Below, piece after piece: positions 60,198 to 64,000 of a stretch of DNA of 64,000 nt. The notes beneath the pieces were generated by a model that was given only the letters and a program-made list of their open reading frames with translations, did not search any database and was not told where the DNA came from. The position numbers and the translations under genes are program-made. This DNA is from Arthrobacter pigmenti (lineage in GTDB: Bacteria; Actinomycetota; Actinomycetes; Actinomycetales; Micrococcaceae): positions 1,364,001 to 1,428,000 of the forward strand of contig NZ_JAATJL010000001.1 of the NCBI RefSeq assembly GCF_011927905.1, written 5' to 3'. Each line of letters begins with the position of its first letter. The stretch's first letter is position 1.

Positions 60198-60827
60198 TCA
60201 GTGTCCGCGCGCGATCCACTCCTGCAGGTGCGGCGCTTCCTCGCCGATGCTCGTGGAGTCGCCGTGACCCGTCCTCACCACCGTGCCGGCAGGGAGGGTC
60301 AGCAGCCTGTCGCGGATTGAGTCGATGATGGTCGGGAAGTCGCTGTAGGAGCGGCCTGTGGCGCCCGGGCCGCCGCGGAACAGCGTGTCTCCGCTGAAGA
60401 GGGTGCCGGCGTCGGGCAGGTAGAAGCAGACCGACCCGGGGGAGTGCCCGGGGGTGTGGATCGCCTGGAGCGTGACGCCCGCGATGTTGAAGGTGTCGCC
60501 GTCGGCGATCTCGCGCGCCGGAGCGGAGTCCGAGTACACGGTGTCCCAGAGCATCCGGTCCGCGGGGTGCAGATAGATCGGGGCCCGTACCGCGTCGAAG
60601 AGGTCTCCGACGGCACGAATATGATCGTCGTGACCGTGTGTCAGCAAAATGGCGCGGACCTGCCGGCCGTTGATCTCCTCAACGATGGCATCAGCATTGT
60701 GCGGGGCGTCAATGACGATGCACTCGCTGTCATCCCCGACGATCCAGACGTTGTTGTCCACTTCCCAGGTGCCGCCGTCGAGCGAGAAGCTGCCCGAGGT
60801 GACCAGGTGATCGATTCGCGCGCCCAT
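60198..60827 (-). CDS. Metallo-beta-lactamase-fold hydrolase, probable mycothiol pathway partner
   Basis: The 209-residue protein starts at ATG 60827, whose A is shared with the dehydrogenase stop codon (TGATG). The metal-binding HxHxDH motif is LLTHGHDDHIRAVGD, with further ligands in IHTPGHSPGS and LFSGDTLFRGG and a final VVRTGHGDST. The fusion-like overlap with S-(hydroxymethyl)mycothiol dehydrogenase suggests it hydrolyses the formylmycothiol product, completing formaldehyde oxidation to formate. That role is inferred from the pair. Confidence 0.9.
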   Translation of the reverse strand: MGARIDHLVTSGSFSLDGGTWEVDNNVWIVGDDSECIVIDAPHNADAIVEEINGRQVRAILLTHGHDDHIRAVGDLFDAVRAPIYLHPADRMLWDTVYSDSAPAREIADGDTFNIAGVTLQAIHTPGHSPGSVCFYLPDAGTLFSGDTLFRGGPGATGRSYSDFPTIIDSIRDRLLTLPAGTVVRTGHGDSTSIGEEAPHLQEWIARGH

Positions 60828-61912
60828 CAGAGCTCCACCACCGAACGCAGCACCACGCCGTCGTGCATCTTCGCGAAGGCGTCCTCGACCTCGTCGATGG
60901 AAATCCGTTCCGTGACGAAGGCATCGAGGTCCAGGTTGCCCTGCTGGTAATGACTCACCAGCATCGGGAAATCCCTGGACGGCAGGCAATCGCCGTACCA
61001 GGAAGACTTAAGCGAGCCGCCTCGTCCAAACACGTCAAGCAGCGGCAGTTCAAGCTTCATCTCGGGTGTGGGAACGCCAACCAGCACAACTGTACCGGCG
61101 AGATCGCGGGCGTAGAATGCCTGCCGGTACGTCTCCGGACGCCCGACGGCGTCAATCACCACGTCCGCTCCGTTACCGTCCGTAAGCCTGCGGATCTCCT
61201 CCACCGGATCGGTCTCGGTGGAGTTGATGACATCCGTGGCGCCAAGCCCGCGCGCCAGCTCAAGTTTCCGGTTGTCGATGTCCACCGCGATAATCCGGGT
61301 TGCGCCGGCAAGTTTCGATCCGGCAATCGCGGCAATGCCGACGCCGCCGCATCCAATCACTGCCACCGAATCTCCGCGCTGCACATTACCGGTATTGATT
61401 GCGGCTCCGATTCCCGCCATGATGCCGCACCCCAGAAGTCCGACGGCGGCCGGATCGGCTGAGACATCCACCTTGGTGCACTGCCCTGCCGCCACAAGCG
61501 TTTTCTCAGCAAACGCTCCAATGCCCAGAGCGGGGGAGAGCTCGGTGCCGTCCTTCAGGGTCATCTTCTGGGCGGCATTGTGCGTGTTGAAGCAGTACTG
61601 GGGCCGTCCGCGCAGGCACGCACGGCACTGCCCGCATACGGCGCGCCAATTGAGAATCACTCGATCACCGGGCTGGACGTTCGTAACGCCCTCACCCACG
61701 GCACTGACAACGCCGGTGGCTTCGTGGCCCAACAGGAACGGATAGTCATCACTGATGCCGCCCTGCTTGTAGTGCAGGTCCGTGTGGCAGACCCCGCAGG
61801 TCAGTATGTCCACCAGGGCTTCACCGGGGCCGGGGTCCGGAACGTTGATGGTGACGACCGAAGCTGGCCCGTCTTTTTCCATTACCACTACGCCCTTGAC
61901 GCTGTGTGCCAT
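60827..61912 (-). CDS. S-(hydroxymethyl)mycothiol dehydrogenase
   Basis: A 361-residue zinc alcohol dehydrogenase of class III type. Zinc ligands are visible: [20 protein letters not shown] (His-Glu), and a structural-zinc loop [15 protein letters not shown]. The NAD motif is [16 protein letters not shown]. This family uses the formaldehyde-mycothiol adduct in Actinobacteria, which lack glutathione. It is cotranscribed with the metallo-hydrolase. Confidence 0.92.
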   Translation of the reverse strand: MAHSVKGVVVMEKDGPASVVTINVPDPGPGEALVDILTCGVCHTDLHYKQGGISDDYPFLLGHEATGVVSAVGEGVTNVQPGDRVILNWRAVCGQCRACLRGRPQYCFNTHNAAQKMTLKDGTELSPALGIGAFAEKTLVAAGQCTKVDVSADPAAVGLLGCGIMAGIGAAINTGNVQRGDSVAVIGCGGVGIAAIAGSKLAGATRIIAVDIDNRKLELARGLGATDVINSTETDPVEEIRRLTDGNGADVVIDAVGRPETYRQAFYARDLAGTVVLVGVPTPEMKLELPLLDVFGRGGSLKSSWYGDCLPSRDFPMLVSHYQQGNLDLDAFVTERISIDEVEDAFAKMHDGVVLRSVVEL

Positions 61913-62005
61913 TGAATACTGTCCTATCGCTGGGTTGTCTCGGACGCTCCCAGCTTAGGCATTGTCGGCGACTATTGTCTTGGGCAACTCAGTGCCCTGG
62001 GCCAG

Positions 62006-62263
62006 TCAGGCGGCGACGCGGGCCTTGACCTCCGAGACCGAGGGGTTGGTGGCCGTGCTGCCGTCGGGAAAGATGACGGTCGGAACGGTCTGGTTCCCGC
62101 CATTGAGGGAAGCCACGAGCTCCGCGGTGCCTTCGACCTCCTCGATGTTGATTTCCTGGTAGCCGATGCCCTGCGCATCGAGCTGGGACTTCAGGCGGCG
62201 GCAGTAACCGCACCAGGAGGTCGAAAACATGGTGATGGTACCGGCGGCGGGAGTGTAGTCCAC
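62006..62263 (-). CDS. Mycoredoxin (glutaredoxin-like)
   Basis: GTG 62263, behind AAGAGGAGC, gives 85 residues. The redox motif is STSWCGYCRRLK, followed by GYQEINIEEVEG and NQTVPTVIFPDGST (cis-Pro), typical of mycoredoxin-1. It reduces mycothiol-mixed disulfides. It lies next to the mycothiol-dependent formaldehyde genes. Confidence 0.92.
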   Translation of the reverse strand: MDYTPAAGTITMFSTSWCGYCRRLKSQLDAQGIGYQEINIEEVEGTAELVASLNGGNQTVPTVIFPDGSTATNPSVSEVKARVAA

Positions 62264-62424
62264 GGTGCTCCTCTTGTTCTGGGTTTGTTTGCTGTCTGGA
62301 TGTCTTGCGTCGGCATGCACAACGCGCCTCGCAGCCCTGGCATTCCCACAGCTGGTTGGTCCGGGCAGCGCGCCTGCTGCGTAACAGCAGTGCCGAGGGC
62401 AGTGCACTCACGTAGTCTCGGACT

Positions 62425-62748
62425 ATGCCGAGCCCTCAAACGCCTGACTCCAAGAAGCCCGATGCGGCCAATGCCGAACAGTTGAACGCAGTGCGGATCG
62501 CGATCAACGAGGTGGATGAGCAGATGGTGGGGCTGATCTCCCGGCGGGAACGCCTCGTTCGCCGCGCGGGATCACTCAAGCACGACGACGCCTCGGTGCG
62601 CGCCCCCGCACGGGTGGAGCAGGTCATCGCGAACGTACGTGCTTATGCCGAGAAGCTGGACGTTGATCCAACTGTGGTGGAACAGACCTACCGGGCAATG
62701 ATCGATGCCTTCATCGAATACGAGCTGAAGGTCCGCAGGGAACCCTAG
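62425..62748 (+). CDS. Chorismate mutase (AroQ type, short)
   Basis: The 107-residue protein has the helical AroQ pattern: LNAVRIAINEVDEQMVGLIS, RRERLVRRAGSLKHDDASVR and a C-terminal helix YRAMIDAFIEYE. It converts chorismate to prephenate for Phe and Tyr synthesis. It has no signal peptide. Confidence 0.9.
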   Translation: MPSPQTPDSKKPDAANAEQLNAVRIAINEVDEQMVGLISRRERLVRRAGSLKHDDASVRAPARVEQVIANVRAYAEKLDVDPTVVEQTYRAMIDAFIEYELKVRREP

Positions 62749-62947
62749 ACCCTCGAATAACATCAGTTGGACCCTCCCGCGGGCGCGGGAAGGCGACTGC
62801 TGATTCGCATTGGTTGGCCACGGACGCAACCGATACCATCAAGGGACCGCGGCGGGAGTGTTGTGCTTCAGGCTCTGCGCCACCCGCCGGTACGGTTGTT
62901 TGACCTATTGGATGTTAACCAGTTCGCCCCTACCAAGGAGACCCCAC

Positions 62948-64000
62948 GTGTCAGCGCCCCCATCAGTCACCCTCATCGTCAACGGCGAAGAGCAGCGGGT
63001 GACCACCGGGACCACCGGCGCGGACCTCTTCGGCGAGCAGCGGGACGTCGTCGTCGTTCGGGTGAACGGCGAACTGTGGGACCTCAGCCGTGCGCTCGAG
63101 GACGGCGCAGAGGTGGAACCGGTCACGATCGATTCGCCGCAGGGCCTCGAAGTTCTGCGTCACTCCGCTGCCCACGTCATGGCACAGGCGGTGCAGCAGC
63201 TACGCCCGGACGCGAAGCTGGGTATCGGTCCGTACATCACGGACGGCTTCTATTTCGATTTCGACGTCGTTGAGCCCTTCACGCCGGAAGACCTGAAGCA
63301 GCTCGAGAAAATGATGCTGAAGATCGTGAACGCCAACCAGTTGTTTGCCCGCCGCGAGGTAAGCGAAGCCGAGGCGCGCGAGGTGATGGTGGATGAGCCC
63401 TACAAGCTTGAGCTGATCGACCTCAAGGGTGGCAGCAGCGGGGACATCACCGACGACGACGGCGCTTCCGTCGAGGTCGGCGCCGGCGAACTGACCATTT
63501 ACGACAACGTGGACCGCAAGTCGGGAGAGACCGTCTGGAAGGACCTCTGCCGCGGACCCCACCTGCCGAACACCAAGCTCATCTCCAACGCGTACGCATT
63601 GACGCGCTCCGCCGCCGCGTACTGGCGTGGGAGCGAAAAGAACAAGCAGCTGCAGCGGATCTACGGAACGGCCTGGCCCACCAAGGATGCGCTGAAGGCG
63701 TACCAGGAACGCCTTGCCGAAGCGGAACGCCGCGATCACCGCAAGCTCGGCAGCGAGCTCGACCTCTTCTCTTTCCCGGATGAGCTTGGTTCGGGTCTGC
63801 CCGTGTTCCATCCCAGGGGCGGCATCATCCGCAAGGCGATGGAGGACTACTCCCGCCAGCGTCATGTGGACGCGGGTTACGAGTTCGTGTACACGCCGCA
63901 CATCACCAAGGGGCATCTCTACGAGGTTTCGGGCCACCTCGACTGGTACCGGGACGGGATGTTCCCGCCCATGCACGTGGACGCGGAACTCGATGAGGAC
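62948..64000 (+). CDS. thrS: Threonyl-tRNA synthetase (partial, runs off right edge)
   Basis: GTG 62948 follows AAGGAG. The first 351 residues are present: an N-terminal TGS domain ([20 protein letters not shown]), then the editing/second domain with [14 protein letters not shown] and CRGPHLPNT, and the start of the class II catalytic domain ([20 protein letters not shown], motif 1 region [19 protein letters not shown]). It charges tRNA-Thr. The remaining catalytic and anticodon-binding parts lie beyond the window. Confidence 0.97.
   Translation, partial: MSAPPSVTLIVNGEEQRVTTGTTGADLFGEQRDVVVVRVNGELWDLSRALEDGAEVEPVTIDSPQGLEVLRHSAAHVMAQAVQQLRPDAKLGIGPYITDGFYFDFDVVEPFTPEDLKQLEKMMLKIVNANQLFARREVSEAEAREVMVDEPYKLELIDLKGGSSGDITDDDGASVEVGAGELTIYDNVDRKSGETVWKDLCRGPHLPNTKLISNAYALTRSAAAYWRGSEKNKQLQRIYGTAWPTKDALKAYQERLAEAERRDHRKLGSELDLFSFPDELGSGLPVFHPRGGIIRKAMEDYSRQRHVDAGYEFVYTPHITKGHLYEVSGHLDWYRDGMFPPMHVDAELDED

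Overview
The window is a high-GC actinobacterial chromosome segment, most likely from an Arthrobacter-type member of the Micrococcaceae. The evidence is a mycothiol-linked formaldehyde gene set with a mycoredoxin, a class Ib nrdHIEF operon, the MSMEG_4193 / DUF3090 / SCO1664 trio, a class F sortase, and a chromate locus of the kind described in Arthrobacter. No rRNA, tRNA or CRISPR array was seen. This genus assignment is inference from gene content.

Layout. Positions 1-11061 (minus strand) hold two overlapping modular polyketide synthase genes. The first is a 3142-residue FAAL-ACP-KS-AT-ACP-KS-AT-KR-ACP protein. The second runs off the left edge and reads KS directly into DH with no acyltransferase between. 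Positions 11062-13500 look foreign and more AT-rich: short tandem repeats, two small overlapping unknown genes, a decayed gene with a stop and two frameshifts, and an orphan recombinase-like HTH protein. Positions 13540-21685 are chromosomal: a degenerate response regulator, an acidic secreted protein next to a class F sortase, a 5'-3' exonuclease, an App1-like phosphatase and membrane genes. Positions 21770-31175 hold metF-metE behind a structured leader, a LysR regulator, and a four-gene fatty-acid modification operon (FAD oxidoreductase, DUF1365, two CFA-type methyltransferases).

Positions 31202-36878 hold nrdHIEF, preceded by DnaA-box-like and NrdR-box-like sites. A free-standing GIY-YIG/NUMOD3 homing endonuclease gene sits precisely between nrdE and nrdF, and its stop codon overlaps the nrdF start. 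Positions 36896-39821 are housekeeping actinobacterial genes.

Positions 39851-50988 form one complete 11,138-bp Tn3-family transposon. Its 38-bp terminal inverted repeats match at 32 of 38 positions and it is flanked by a perfect 5-bp duplication, AGCTT. It carries a chromate-resistance cargo (split chrB, chrA, malate:quinone oxidoreductase, LppY/LpqO-type lipoprotein, a broken beta-propeller gene), an orphan UPF0014 permease, and tnpR-tnpA. Three near-identical GTAACC-GGTTAC palindromes inside it are good candidates for the ChrB operator.

Positions 51016-55005 hold a copper locus: a CsoR-like operator, a CopB-type P1B ATPase, and DUF6153 and DUF305 proteins. Positions 55089-64000 are mixed chromosomal genes (selO, ArsR regulator, thioesterase, DUF427, aldo/keto reductase, lipoate ligase-like, formaldehyde/mycothiol genes, mycoredoxin, chorismate mutase) ending in a thrS cut by the right edge.
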